Counted from the stretch's first letter, positions 35,103-44,183 are shown. The stretch is DNA of 64,000 nt from Pseudomonadota bacterium (GCA_023419375.1 JAEZYD010000025.1:62001-126000), one strand, 5' to 3'. The notes: generated by a model not told the origin, from the sequence alone. Numbers and translations: made by a program.

Positions 35103-35357
35103 ATGTCCGCATTTTCTGACGACATCCGTAACCTGAGCGCTGTGCTGGATTCCTTACACACTGGCGAGCGCGCCATCCAGCAGCCCATACTGCGCCTCGT
35201 CATCGACCACCTGCGTCTTCTGGCCTGCCAGATGGATCAAGCATTTCCAGCGCAGTTCCGCATCTGCTCGCAAAACGCGCCTTCAACGCCAGAATCGCCC
35301 GCAATCAACATATCCGCGCGTGCCTGCCAAACTGTGGAGACGCGCCATGACCAATAG
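35103..35357 (+). CDS. Small protein of unknown function, first gene of the particle operon
   Basis: 84 residues; GGAG precedes the ATG at 35103. The N-terminal half (SAFSDDIRNLSAVLDSLHTGERAIQ in outline) looks helical; the C-terminal half is rich in Pro/Ser. No family was recognised. It overlaps the Mor-like gene by 11 bases and so is co-expressed with it. As the first gene under the repressor-controlled region it could be an early regulator. Confidence 0.6.
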   Translation: MSAFSDDIRNLSAVLDSLHTGERAIQQPILRLVIDHLRLLACQMDQAFPAQFRICSQNAPSTPESPAINISARACQTVETRHDQ

Positions 35358-35979
35358 GCCCATTGACCCGGCAAAGCCCGATGACAATCAACCAGAACTT
35401 GCCACGTCGGAGGCGAAAGCCCCTGCCCCAGAGGGCGATTCACGCATCCGCCGCAAAAATAATCCCGCCTGGGGCAATGCCCTGCGTATGGCCGAAACAG
35501 AAGAACAATGGCGTGAACTTATCAACCACTTGCCCGACAATGCGCGCCAGATATGGAGGGCCCTCAACGACATGAAACAATTCTGGGGTGTGCTGCGCGC
35601 CTTTGGCGGGCAATGTATACGCGTACCGCGCAATGTGCCCAAGGACAAAACACATCCGTTGCGCAAAACTCTTGGCCTTAAATGCCTGCGCAAGCTCATG
35701 GCGACCTTTGGCGGCACAAGCCTGTATGTCCCCCGCTGCACGGCTCTTGTGACGCGCCTCCGGCAACATGATATCGTCAAAGGTTTTTCACGCAGCACAG
35801 GGTGCGGTTCAAGCAGTACGGCTGCGGTGTCCAGCCTGGCGCGCCGCCACGGCATATCAGACCGCCGCGTATGGCAGATTCTTAAAAAAGAAAGTTCCGT
35901 CCCCCCGCAGGCCAGGCTACTGCTGAGGCTTGGCGATTCAGCGCAAATTTCTGCCCAAAAGCATGATAATGCGCTGTAA
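35347..35979 (+). CDS. Mor-like transcription activator
   Basis: 210 residues; start at 35347 after GGAG. The C-terminal part has the Mor/C family plan: FGGTSLYVPR (strand for dimer contact), then a helix-turn-helix SLARRHGISDRRVWQILKK near residues 172-190. A similar FGGQCIRVPR occurs earlier, at about residue 84, so the motif is duplicated. Mu Mor activates the middle promoter. Here the protein is well placed to switch on the lysis and head genes once the repressor is gone. A terminator follows at once, so it probably acts on a new promoter near 36050-36200. Confidence 0.7.
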   Translation: MTNRPIDPAKPDDNQPELATSEAKAPAPEGDSRIRRKNNPAWGNALRMAETEEQWRELINHLPDNARQIWRALNDMKQFWGVLRAFGGQCIRVPRNVPKDKTHPLRKTLGLKCLRKLMATFGGTSLYVPRCTALVTRLRQHDIVKGFSRSTGCGSSSTAAVSSLARRHGISDRRVWQILKKESSVPPQARLLLRLGDSAQISAQKHDNAL

Positions 35980-36021
35980 ATTAAGCCAAAAACATCCTAT
36001 TGCCCGCCCTTAAAAAAATTT

Positions 36022-36049
36022 AAGCCAGCGTTTATGCTGGCTTTTTTTT
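36022..36049 (+). terminator. Rho-independent terminator after the Mor-like gene
   Basis: AGCCAGC (36023-36029), 6-base loop, GCTGGCT (36036-36042), then eight T in all. It separates the early regulator pair from the lysis and virion genes. Confidence 0.9.
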
Positions 36050-36205
36050 GCCACCAACGCCTCATTTGCCGCCCAGATACCACAAAAACAACGCCCGCTG
36101 CGCCTTTGACGCTACTGAACCCTTTCAGTCTTACGCGCGCCCGACTTTTTGGCATGTTCTCCTCACGCCGCTCATTGCGGCCACACCATGCCAAGGAGCC
36201 TCATC

Positions 36206-36889
36206 ATGCCCGACCTGTTTGATACTGCCCATGACTTCACCGCCAGATGGGAAGGCGGCCTCACAGACCATCCCGCTGATCCGGGCGGTCTGACCAAGTA
36301 CGGGGTTTCCCTGCGCTGGGTGCAGGATCTTGCCCGGCAGGCCCGGCAGGAATGCCTGCGCCAGCACAGAAGCTGCGATGGCTGTTCTGCTGCGCGTACC
36401 CCCAATTGCACGTACAGCGGCCTTGATCTGGATGTGGACGGCGATGTGGACGCTGACGACATCCGCGCCTGCACCAGGCAGCAGGCCGCCGCGCTCTTCA
36501 AAAAACACTTCTGGGATGCCCTTGGCTGCGCAGCCCTGCCCCTGCCCCTGGCCGTGGCCCTGTACGATGGTGCGGTCAACATGGGGCCAGCCAGAGCCGT
36601 GCGCCAATTGCAGCAGGGCATGAACGCCGTTGGCGAAGCCCAGCTCGACCACTACCGGCCCATTGCCGAGGACGGCATCCCCGGCCCGCGCACGGCAGAA
36701 CTGGCCGAAGCCCTGGAATCGGCCAACCTCCAGTGGTTTGCCGCCCGGCAAATGCTGCGCCTGCGCGACGCCTTTTACCGTGATCTGGCTGCCCGCCGTC
36801 CGTCCCTCAAGGTCTTTCTTGAAGGCTGGCGCAACAGGGTCAAGGCCCTGGCCCAGTATCTCGCGGAACTTGAGCGGGAGGCAAACTGA
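36206..36889 (+). CDS. GH108-type endolysin with an EF-hand-like loop
   Basis: 227 residues; start at 36206 after AAGGAG. A GH108 muramidase domain opens with the catalytic Glu16 in RWEGGLTDHPADPGG. The C-terminal part (about 130-215) resembles a peptidoglycan-binding domain of the type that follows GH108 (DGAVNMGPARAV, EDGIPGPRT). An insertion at residues 74-85, DLDVDGDVDADD, has Asp at EF-hand positions 1, 3, 5, 9 and 12, so calcium may be needed for folding or activity. It would cut peptidoglycan during release. It stands before the holin. Confidence 0.88.
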   Translation: MPDLFDTAHDFTARWEGGLTDHPADPGGLTKYGVSLRWVQDLARQARQECLRQHRSCDGCSAARTPNCTYSGLDLDVDGDVDADDIRACTRQQAAALFKKHFWDALGCAALPLPLAVALYDGAVNMGPARAVRQLQQGMNAVGEAQLDHYRPIAEDGIPGPRTAELAEALESANLQWFAARQMLRLRDAFYRDLAARRPSLKVFLEGWRNRVKALAQYLAELEREAN

Positions 36890-36890
36890 C

Positions 36891-37202
36891 ATGTGGACAC
36901 TGCTTGGGAACCTGCTGGGTGGGATCACCGGCGCTGTGGGCAAGATACTGCCCGACCGCAACCGCCAGAACGATGCGCAAAGCCGCATCAACGAGGCTGA
37001 GGTGGGCGGCGCGCCAGCAAGCATATTGCGCCTTTGGCGCTCCTTCCTTGGCTGGATGCTCTCCCTGCTGTTCTGTTGGGAGGTCGCGGGGAGGCTCATC
37101 ATCATTCCCCTGTTTTTTCCGGGTTGGAGCGACCACCTGCCGCCCTCGGCCCTGAACCAGATCATGACATTGCTGTTGGGCATGCTGGGGCTGGGATTTT
37201 AG
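36891..37202 (+). CDS. Three-helix phage holin
   Basis: 103 residues. The N-terminal amphipathic stretch MWTLLGNLLGGITGAVG is followed by a polar segment and two strong hydrophobic helices (about 47-77 and 86-102). This fits the 3TM holin family (PF11351), members of which serve in release of the Rhodobacter gene transfer agent. It starts one base after the endolysin stop, so lysis genes are coupled. Confidence 0.82.
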   Translation: MWTLLGNLLGGITGAVGKILPDRNRQNDAQSRINEAEVGGAPASILRLWRSFLGWMLSLLFCWEVAGRLIIIPLFFPGWSDHLPPSALNQIMTLLLGMLGLGF

Positions 37203-37283
37203 GCCAGGCTATCCGCGCAACAATCTGGTAACACGCTGAGCCATTTATTTTTGAGCAGGCCAACAGATATGGAGGATACTGTA

Positions 37284-37697
37284 ATGATGGACATTTTTTC
37301 TTCCACAGGGGCAAGCCTGCTCGTTCTGCTTGTGCAGGGGCTGTTTGCCTGGGCCTTGTGGAGCCTGCGCCGGGCCTTTGTGCGGCAGGAGGATTACCTG
37401 CTGCACGTGCAGCGCGATACCCGGCGTGAGGCCGCGACCACCCGCAGGCTCAGCGCCATAGAGGAAAACCTGCGGCTCGCCCCCGATACAGCAGACATGG
37501 CGGGCCTGCATAATGAACTGGCGGCCCTGCGCGGTGAAATCCAGGCGCTCAATGTGCGCATTTCTGGTCTGGACAGGTTGCTTGAGCGGCTTGAGCACAG
37601 CTTTGAGCGGCAGGAAGACCGCTTGCGCCTTGTGCCGCAGGGAGGCGCGGCCTTCGCCTGCCGCACAGGCGGCGATGCTGCGGGAGGCTGCAACTGA
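37284..37697 (+). CDS. Membrane-anchored coiled-coil protein, spanin-like (DUF2730-like)
   Basis: 137 residues from ATG 37284, after GGAGG. One N-terminal membrane helix (about 8-28) is followed by a long periplasmic coiled coil (residues 40-115). This plan is that of inner spanins and of the DUF2730 proteins of Mu-like phages. No separate outer-spanin lipoprotein was seen. Its stop overlaps the next ATG (TGATG). Confidence 0.65.
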   Translation: MMDIFSSTGASLLVLLVQGLFAWALWSLRRAFVRQEDYLLHVQRDTRREAATTRRLSAIEENLRLAPDTADMAGLHNELAALRGEIQALNVRISGLDRLLERLEHSFERQEDRLRLVPQGGAAFACRTGGDAAGGCN

Positions 37698-38050
37698 TGC
37701 CCCCTGCAAAACGCAAAAGCAGTTGCCGCAACTCCCCCTTGCTCGACAGCCTGGAACAACGGCTCGACCTGCTCACCCGCACCCTCAGCGCAGCTGACAT
37801 TGCGGAGAAGAGCATCGATATTGTCAAAGAAATAAAGGAACTGCATGCAATTCTGCGTTCCCTGCGCGATGAGGCCTCGCCCGAGGCCCCGCCCAGGATG
37901 GTGGTTGTGTGGGGCGGCCCCCCAAATGCCGCATCCGGCAGGCTGCCCGCAGATTTGCCCAAACCATTACGAACATCCTCCAAGGCGTCAGGCACATCCG
38001 GCAAACCGCCTGCGCAGAAAATTCTGCCGCACTACGGCTCAAGCAACTAA
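37697..38050 (+). CDS. Small protein directly before terminase, possible small terminase subunit
   Basis: 117 residues. The N-terminal half is a helical segment (LLDSLEQRLDLLTRTL, IVKEIKELHAILRSL); the C-terminal half is rich in Pro/Ser/Lys and ends PHYGSSN. Its position, 29 bases before terL, is that of a small terminase. No helix-turn-helix was recognised. Loss of pac recognition is what one expects in a gene transfer agent. Confidence 0.5.
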   Translation: MPPAKRKSSCRNSPLLDSLEQRLDLLTRTLSAADIAEKSIDIVKEIKELHAILRSLRDEASPEAPPRMVVVWGGPPNAASGRLPADLPKPLRTSSKASGTSGKPPAQKILPHYGSSN

Positions 38051-38079
38051 CGTTTACCTGAAAAGCAAGGATATTTTCC

Positions 38080-39456
38080 ATGTCCCAGCCCGCGCCCCAC
38101 GTCATCCCCTACTGCCCCCGCCCTTTGCAGTGGCGCTTCCATGAGGAGCGCACCCGCTTCTGCGTGCTGCTCTGCCACAGGCGCTTCGGCAAAACGGTGG
38201 CGGCGGTCAATGATCTGGTGCGTCAGGCCTTGCGCGTGGGCAGGCACGACTGGCGGGCAGCCTATGCCGCGCCCTTTCTGGGGCAGGCCAAGGCAGTCGC
38301 CTGGGACTACTGCAAGCAATTTGCCGGGGCCGTGCCCGGCACGCGATTTCTGGAAAGCGAGCTTGTCTGCGTGCTGCCCACCGGGGGCCGCATACGCCTG
38401 CTGGGGACGGAAAACGCGCAAGCCCTGCGCGGCCTGTATCTTGATGATCTGGTGCTGGACGAACCGGCGGATATGCCCCGCGAGGTGTGGACGCAGGTGC
38501 TGCGCCCCATGCTGGCCGACCGTCAGGGCCGTGCGCTGTTCTGCGGCACGCCCCAAGGCACGGACAACCTGCTCTACGACGTATGGCAGCAGGCAGGAGC
38601 GGATGAGGAAGGCATCTGGTCGCGCTTTCGCTTTCCTGCTTCCGAAACCGGTTACCTGCCGCAGCAGGAGCTGGCAGCGGCGCGCCGGGGCATGGACGAG
38701 GCCGAGTATCTTCAGGAATTCGAATGTTCTTTTGCAGCGGCGGTGCGCGGTGCGTACTACGCGCCACTGCTGGATACTGCAGAACGCGAAGGGCGTATCC
38801 GCCCCCTGCCCCACGCGCCTGAGCTTCCCGTGCATACAGCCTGGGATCTGGGCATGGATGACGCCACGGCCATCTGGTTTTTTCAGGTGGAGCCATCGGG
38901 CTGCTGGCGCATCCTCGACTACTACGAGGCTTCCGGCGAGGGGCTGGCGCACTATGCGCAGGTGCTGGCCGCCAAGGCCCGCCCTGCTGAAACAGCAGCA
39001 ATAACGGCCCCGAATCTCCCGGATGGAACCATCGCCGGACGCGGATTTGTTTACGGCACCCACATTGCCCCGCACGACATCCGCGTGCGCGAACTGGGCA
39101 CCGGGCTGAGCCGCTGGGAAAGCGCCGCCCAACTGGGCATACGCTTTACCCTGGCCCCGGCTCTTTCGCTGGCTGACGGCATAGACGCCCTGCGCCGCCA
39201 GTTGCCGCGCTTCTGGTTTGACGCGGCGGCCTGCGCCCAGGGCGTAAAGGCCCTGCGGGCCTACAGGCGGCGCTGGAAGGCTGGCTCCGCACAAGGATCG
39301 CAGGCAGCACAGGCTGGCTCCGGCCCCTTGCACGACTGGGCAAGCCACGCGGCAGACGCCCTGCGGTACGCCGTCACGGGCTTTCGCCCGCAGCAGGAAA
39401 CAGCCTCCGGCGCGCGCCGTGCCCGCACGGACTACGACTTTTTTGGAGGACGCTGA
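38080..39456 (+). CDS. terL: Terminase large subunit
   Basis: 458 residues, packaging motor. Walker A CHRRFGKT (32-39), Walker B LVLDE (124-128), and a nuclease domain with Asp residues in AWDLGMDDATAI and HDWASHAADALRY. It belongs to the short-tailed phage type with an Arg finger CHRRFGKT. All active sites look intact, so the particle should be able to package DNA. AAGGA precedes the start; the stop overlaps the next gene. Confidence 0.95.
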   Translation: MSQPAPHVIPYCPRPLQWRFHEERTRFCVLLCHRRFGKTVAAVNDLVRQALRVGRHDWRAAYAAPFLGQAKAVAWDYCKQFAGAVPGTRFLESELVCVLPTGGRIRLLGTENAQALRGLYLDDLVLDEPADMPREVWTQVLRPMLADRQGRALFCGTPQGTDNLLYDVWQQAGADEEGIWSRFRFPASETGYLPQQELAAARRGMDEAEYLQEFECSFAAAVRGAYYAPLLDTAEREGRIRPLPHAPELPVHTAWDLGMDDATAIWFFQVEPSGCWRILDYYEASGEGLAHYAQVLAAKARPAETAAITAPNLPDGTIAGRGFVYGTHIAPHDIRVRELGTGLSRWESAAQLGIRFTLAPALSLADGIDALRRQLPRFWFDAAACAQGVKALRAYRRRWKAGSAQGSQAAQAGSGPLHDWASHAADALRYAVTGFRPQQETASGARRARTDYDFFGGR

Positions 39457-39995
39457 TGCGCTTTACCTACGCCCCCATTGTGGATCAACACGCCCGCGAT
39501 GCCGTTTTTGAACGCATGGAAGCCGAAGGCCTCACAGCCAGCGCCATGAGTTCCCTGCTCAAGCCCACGCTGGCCCAGTGGCAGGCAATCACCGCGCCGG
39601 AAAGAGGCGTATTGCTGGGCTGTTACGGCCCGCCGCCCGGGGCCGCCTCTGTTTGCGCGTCCAAGCCGGCCCCATTGCTGGCCTGCGCCATGTTCAGTCC
39701 CCGCAGGGGGCGGGTGTGGGAGTTCGATTTCACCACCTTTCGTCAATGGGCGCGGCTGGCGGTGCCCATGGCCCACGGGGGCTTGAGCTGGGCTTTTGCA
39801 AACCTCGACTGCTCCGCCGTCATGGGGCTTTGCCCGGCCCCCAACCGCCATGCCTGGAGGCTGGCCGAAGCCTGCGGGTTCCGCGTGCTCGGGCGTTTGC
39901 CCGGCGCATGCCTGCATACCCGCAAAAAGACATGGGTGGACGGCGTACTGGTGCTCTGCACAGCGCAGGACGTGTCTGTAACGATACGACAGTAA
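39456..39995 (+). CDS. GNAT-like phage head protein (DUF2824-like)
   Basis: 179 residues after GGAGGA, overlapping the terL stop. The C-terminal part, GLCPAPNRHAWRLAEACGFRVLGRLPGA in outline, has the last strands of an acyltransferase fold. Similar proteins (DUF2824) lie among packaging genes of other podoviruses, including P22 gp14 as I recall. The function is not established; catalytic residues are not clear. Confidence 0.6.
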   Translation: MRFTYAPIVDQHARDAVFERMEAEGLTASAMSSLLKPTLAQWQAITAPERGVLLGCYGPPPGAASVCASKPAPLLACAMFSPRRGRVWEFDFTTFRQWARLAVPMAHGGLSWAFANLDCSAVMGLCPAPNRHAWRLAEACGFRVLGRLPGACLHTRKKTWVDGVLVLCTAQDVSVTIRQ

Positions 39996-40028
39996 TCCAT
40001 ATAAATCATTAAACATAAGGAGAACATC

Positions 40029-40238
40029 ATGGGATTTGGAGGAGGCGGCACGCCCGATGTACCCGCAGTTGCGCCTGTTCCCAAACAGGAAGTGGAAAAA
40101 CCCGTAACCGAGGCCGCCACCGCGGCGCGCCAGAACCAGAAAGACAAGGCCGCCAAGGCGGCGGGCATCAACGGCTCTGTGTACACCAGCCCGCTCAACC
40201 GCGCGGACGCAACGCGCAAAACTCTGCTGGGGCAGTAG
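40029..40238 (+). CDS. Small glycine-rich phage protein before the portal
   Basis: 69 residues starting MGFGGGGTPDVPAV, after AAGGAG. It is polar with a Lys/Ala-rich middle and ends TRKTLLGQ. Tiny proteins with the same glycine-rich start occur before the portal gene in related podoviruses. No function is known. It may be a minor head or connector component. Confidence 0.7.
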   Translation: MGFGGGGTPDVPAVAPVPKQEVEKPVTEAATAARQNQKDKAAKAAGINGSVYTSPLNRADATRKTLLGQ

Positions 40239-40239
40239 C

Positions 40240-42132
40240 GTGACCGCACACATTCAGAATCGCGGTGCGCCCGCAGGGCAGCCCGCCCCCCCGAATGTCG
40301 CGCAAAGCGCCGCGCACTATGCTGTGGACGTGCAGGGCCTTTCCCGGCGGCATGATGCCCTGTTACGCCGCCGCGCCCCCTGGGACGCGGCATGGCAAAG
40401 CCTGGCAGACCATTTTTTGCCCACGCGCTGCCGCCTGAATCCGCAGGTGGACGCGGCGGAAGAAGGCCCCATGCTCAACCGTGGGCTTGTGGATGCCACT
40501 GGCATTCTGGCCATGCGCACGCTGGCGGCTGGCCTTCAGGGCGGCCTGACCAGCCCGGCAAGGCCGTGGTTCCGTCTGAGCCTTGACGATGCCGATCTGG
40601 CCCGCAGCCGCCCCGGTCAGGCATGGCTGGACGAGGTCGCCAACCGGATGCGCACCGTGTTTCAGCGGTCAAACTTCTACAATGCCATGCACACCATGTA
40701 TGGCGAACTGGGCACCTTTGGCACGGCCTTTGTGTTTGAGCTGGCCGACCCGCAGCACGGCTTCCGCTTTATCCCCCTTTGCGCGGGGGAATACGCGCTG
40801 GACTGCGATGCAACGCGGCGGGTGGACACGGTGTTTCGCCGCAGCGCCATGACCCTGCGCCAGATCGTTCAGGCATTCGGCCCCTCGGCCCTGCCCGAAA
40901 CTCTGCGCGAGGCAGCACGCCGCAATCCCGAGGAGCGGCGCAACGTCATTCAGGCAGTATATCCGCGTGAAAACACGCAGCCCGGTTTGACTGACGCAAG
41001 CCGCATGCCCGTGGCTTCCGTCTACTGGCTGGAAGGACGCGATGGCAACCGCCATGCCCTCAAGGTTTCGGGCTTTCGCACCTTTCCTGGCTTTGGCCCG
41101 CGCTGGGATGTGGCGGGCAACGATGTGTACGGGCGCTCGCCAGCCATGGACGCCCTGCCCGACTGCCGCATGCTGCAACAGATGGGCGTCACCACGCTCA
41201 AGGCCATCCACAAGGCGGTTGATCCGCCCATGAGCGTGGCTGCGGGCCTGCGCTCCGTGGGGCTTGATCTCACCCCCGGCGGCGTCAACTACGTGGACAG
41301 CGCGCCGGGGCAAAGCCCTCAGGCGGCAACGCCCCTGTTGCAGATAAACCCCGATCTCGCCACGGCGCGCAAAGCCATGGAGTCGGTTCAGGACCAGATA
41401 CGCAAGGGGCTGTATAACGATCTGTTCAAGCTCATCCTTGATGGCCGCAGCGGCGTGACAGCCAGCGAAATCGCGGCGCGGGAGGAGGAAAAACTGGTGC
41501 TCGTCGGCCCGGTGCTGGAACGCCTGCACGATGAGCTGTTCATCCCGCTCATGGACCGCACCTTCGAGTGCATGCGCGAGCTGGACATGCTGCCCCCCTG
41601 CCCGCCCGAGCTGGCTGGCCGCCGCCTGCGCGTGGAGTTCGTATCCCTGCTGGCGCAGGCCCAGAAGCTGGTGGGCATCAATGCGGCAGACCAGTACATG
41701 GCCCTGACCCTCAAGGCTTCCAGCGCATGGCCCGAAGCCCTGGACACCCTCAATGTGGACCATCTGCTTGATAATTATGCGGAAAGTCTGGGCCTGCCCG
41801 TGAGCCTCACGCGCTCGCCGGAGGAACGCCAGCAGTTGCGCGCCGCCAGGGCTGATGCCGCCCAGACGCAGGCCCTCACAGAAGCCCTTGGCAAGGGTGT
41901 GGATATGGTGCGTCAGCTTTCGCAAAGCCCGCTTTCCGGGCCGGATGGCAAACAGGGCAGCGTGCTCGACGGCATCACGCGGCTGCTGCGCAATGCTCTG
42001 CCGGGCGGCCTTGCCCGCGCTGAACAAATGGCTGGGCAGGCGGGAATACTGGCGACAATGGCACCGGCGGCAACTGTACGGGCGGAGCAGAGAGGCGAAC
42101 CACAGGGCGCAAAACCGGAGGGACAGCGTTGA
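40240..42132 (+). CDS. Portal (head-to-tail connector) protein
   Basis: 630 residues, GTG start. T7 gp8-like: N-terminal WDAAWQSLADHFLPTRC, then GLQGGLTSPARPWFRLSL, the mid-section GRSPAMDALPDCRMLQQM and TASEIAAREEEKL-type tail (here VTASEIAAREEEKL). It forms the dodecameric ring through which DNA enters and leaves. It has no truncation. Its TGA overlaps the next ATG. Confidence 0.95.
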   Translation: MTAHIQNRGAPAGQPAPPNVAQSAAHYAVDVQGLSRRHDALLRRRAPWDAAWQSLADHFLPTRCRLNPQVDAAEEGPMLNRGLVDATGILAMRTLAAGLQGGLTSPARPWFRLSLDDADLARSRPGQAWLDEVANRMRTVFQRSNFYNAMHTMYGELGTFGTAFVFELADPQHGFRFIPLCAGEYALDCDATRRVDTVFRRSAMTLRQIVQAFGPSALPETLREAARRNPEERRNVIQAVYPRENTQPGLTDASRMPVASVYWLEGRDGNRHALKVSGFRTFPGFGPRWDVAGNDVYGRSPAMDALPDCRMLQQMGVTTLKAIHKAVDPPMSVAAGLRSVGLDLTPGGVNYVDSAPGQSPQAATPLLQINPDLATARKAMESVQDQIRKGLYNDLFKLILDGRSGVTASEIAAREEEKLVLVGPVLERLHDELFIPLMDRTFECMRELDMLPPCPPELAGRRLRVEFVSLLAQAQKLVGINAADQYMALTLKASSAWPEALDTLNVDHLLDNYAESLGLPVSLTRSPEERQQLRAARADAAQTQALTEALGKGVDMVRQLSQSPLSGPDGKQGSVLDGITRLLRNALPGGLARAEQMAGQAGILATMAPAATVRAEQRGEPQGAKPEGQR

Positions 42133-42497
42133 TGGATGTTTTTGCCCCCTACGAACAGGCGGAACAGCAGGAACAGGCCCAACAACGTGCACAGCAGAAT
42201 ACCGTCAACCGCGCCCAGACGTTCGACACGGCAATGCGGGCCGCAGTGGACGGGCTGATGGCCCAGCCCCAGGGCCGTGTGTTGCTACGCTGGTTGCTGC
42301 ATCTGTGCCGCAACTTCAGCGCCGAGGATATGGGCAATGCGCCCGAATCCTGCCAAAGCTCGCGCCTTTTTTACACCGAGGGCCAACGCATGGTCGGCAT
42401 GCGCATTATGCGCCTCATGCAACAGGCAAACCCCGGGCATTTGCCCAGACTGCTGCAAACCAAGGAGAACGACGCTCATGATCTCGACACCTTCTGA
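42132..42497 (+). CDS. Bbp19-like phage protein
   Basis: 121 residues. The segment AQPQGRVLLRWLLHLCRNF and GQRMVGMRIMRLMQQANP match the Bbp19 family from Bordetella phage BPP-1, a small protein encoded between portal and scaffold. The order portal-Bbp19-scaffold-capsid-cement is the same as in BPP-1. The exact role is unknown. It overlaps both neighbours. Confidence 0.8.
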   Translation: MDVFAPYEQAEQQEQAQQRAQQNTVNRAQTFDTAMRAAVDGLMAQPQGRVLLRWLLHLCRNFSAEDMGNAPESCQSSRLFYTEGQRMVGMRIMRLMQQANPGHLPRLLQTKENDAHDLDTF

Positions 42498-43017
42498 GGC
42501 TTCCTCCACTGCCGAAAACGCCTTTTCCTCTGCGACCGGCTTTTCCGGCGCAGACCAGAGCAATGGAGGAACAGGCGGTGCCGCCCCTGCCGCCGCAGCG
42601 CCACAGGCTGCCGCTGGTGCGGAAAATCCCGCCCAGGCGCATGAGGCCAGCCCGCAGGCTGACCCGTATGCCCAGCGCTTGCGCGAACATGAGGCAGGCC
42701 AGCGCCTCCAGTGGCAGGAGCAGGTCAACAAATGGCGCAAGGAGGCCACGGAAGACCCGCAGATCGGCGGTGCGAACCTGCCCGCCACTGTTGCCCGCGC
42801 CCAGCTTGCCCTTGACCGGTTTGATGAGAGCAAGCGCATCGGCCAACTGCTGGAACAGACCGGTTACGGCAACAACCCTGACGTGCTGCGCTTTTTCAAC
42901 CGCCTTGCCGATGCCCTCATGGAGGACGGGCTGGTGCAGGGACAGGCTGGCGGTTCCATGCCGCCGCTTGAAGAGCGCATGTACGCAGGCTGGAGTTCGC
43001 GCAGCGGAAGCATCTGA
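42478..43017 (+). CDS. Capsid scaffold protein
   Basis: 179 residues after AAGGAG. The first ~65 residues are Ala/Ser/Gly-rich and disordered. The middle is a charged helix (AQRLREHEAGQRLQWQEQVNKWRKEA in outline), and the C-terminal half is compact and helical. Position directly before the major capsid gene and composition fit an assembly scaffold (Bbp18-like). The end of the Bbp19 gene overlaps its start by 20 bases. Confidence 0.75.
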   Translation: MISTPSEASSTAENAFSSATGFSGADQSNGGTGGAAPAAAAPQAAAGAENPAQAHEASPQADPYAQRLREHEAGQRLQWQEQVNKWRKEATEDPQIGGANLPATVARAQLALDRFDESKRIGQLLEQTGYGNNPDVLRFFNRLADALMEDGLVQGQAGGSMPPLEERMYAGWSSRSGSI

Positions 43018-43088
43018 TTTCCGCCCCTGCACATCGCACGGCCCAGCAACAAAATTTTTTGAGCAACCTGCAAACAGACGAGGGTATT

Positions 43089-44081
43089 ATGGCTAATTCC
43101 ATGGGTTTGGTGGTGTCCCTGGCCGAGATGGAACAGTTCTACCGTGGCGACAAGGCCGGGCAGATCATCGAACTGATGAACAAAACCAACGACATCATGG
43201 ACGACGTGCTCTGGATGGAATCCAACCAGAGCGACGGTCACCTCACCCGCATCCGCACCGGGCTGCCCGAAGTATACTGGCGCAGGCTCTATCAGGGCAC
43301 GCCGCCCTCCAAATCGCAGTGGAGCCAGGTCAAGGAAGGCTGCGGCATCCTTGAAGCCATCATGGAACTGGACGTGGAAGAACTGCGTCTCTACGGCAGC
43401 CGCGACAAGGCCTTTCGCATGAGCGAAGGCGTGGCCTTTGCCGAGGCCATGCGCCAGAAAGTGGCCACCACCCTCTTTTACGGCAACAGCAACCTGAACC
43501 CCGACGAATTCAACGGCCTTGCCATGCGCTACCCCGCGCTGGACGCCAAAAACGTGCTTGATGCTGGCGGGCGCGACGAGGGCGGTTGCACCTCCCTGTG
43601 GCTTGTTTCGTGGGGCGCGCAGTCGGTGCACGGCGTCTATCCCAAGGAAAGCAACGGCGGCCTCTCGCACGAAGACCTCAAAACGTACATGGCTCAGGAT
43701 CCGGACGGCCGCAAATATCAGGTGGTGGGCGACAAATACAACTGGCGTTGCGGCCTTGCCGTGCGCGACTGGCGCGGCATCGTGCGCATCGCCAACCTGC
43801 CCGTGGCTTCGCTTGGCAAGCGCAAAGGGCAGAGCGGCTTTGTGGATATGCAGAAGCTGACCATAGAGGCCAAGAACCTCATGCCCCAGCACCTGCGCCA
43901 GAAGGCCGTGTGGTACGCCAATGCCGACGTGCTCACCGCCCTTGAGTTGCAGAATTCCGATGCGGGCAACGTGCAGTTGCAGTACGGCGAGTTCTTTGAC
44001 TCCAAGGCCGTGCCTGTGCTGCATGGTCGCCCTGTGCGCCAGTGCGATGCCGTGCTCTCCAGCGAAGGCGTGGTGGCCTAA
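43089..44081 (+). CDS. Major capsid protein
   Basis: 330 residues after GAGGG. The opening GLVVSLAEMEQFYRGDKAGQ, LPEVYWRRLYQGTPPSKS and the closing GRPVRQCDAVL are typical of the HK97-fold major capsid protein of BPP-1-type podoviruses (Bbp17). Its strength of expression is likely set by the hairpin after it, which limits readthrough. No truncation. Confidence 0.92.
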   Translation: MANSMGLVVSLAEMEQFYRGDKAGQIIELMNKTNDIMDDVLWMESNQSDGHLTRIRTGLPEVYWRRLYQGTPPSKSQWSQVKEGCGILEAIMELDVEELRLYGSRDKAFRMSEGVAFAEAMRQKVATTLFYGNSNLNPDEFNGLAMRYPALDAKNVLDAGGRDEGGCTSLWLVSWGAQSVHGVYPKESNGGLSHEDLKTYMAQDPDGRKYQVVGDKYNWRCGLAVRDWRGIVRIANLPVASLGKRKGQSGFVDMQKLTIEAKNLMPQHLRQKAVWYANADVLTALELQNSDAGNVQLQYGEFFDSKAVPVLHGRPVRQCDAVLSSEGVVA

Positions 44082-44098
44082 CCACAATCCTTTGTAAC

Positions 44099-44148
44099 GC
44101 GTGGAAGCCCTTGCCGGGGCTTCCACGCAGTAGCCAGCCTGTTTTTTT
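44099..44148 (+). terminator. Strong hairpin after the capsid gene
   Basis: GCGTGGAAGCCC (44099-44110) pairs perfectly with GGGCTTCCACGC (44117-44128). A run of seven T follows 13 bases later. It may act as a terminator or as a stable 3' end that raises capsid mRNA. Confidence 0.7.
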
Positions 44149-44183
44149 CACTGTTCTTTCAGTATCCTGCCAAAGGAGTTTTC

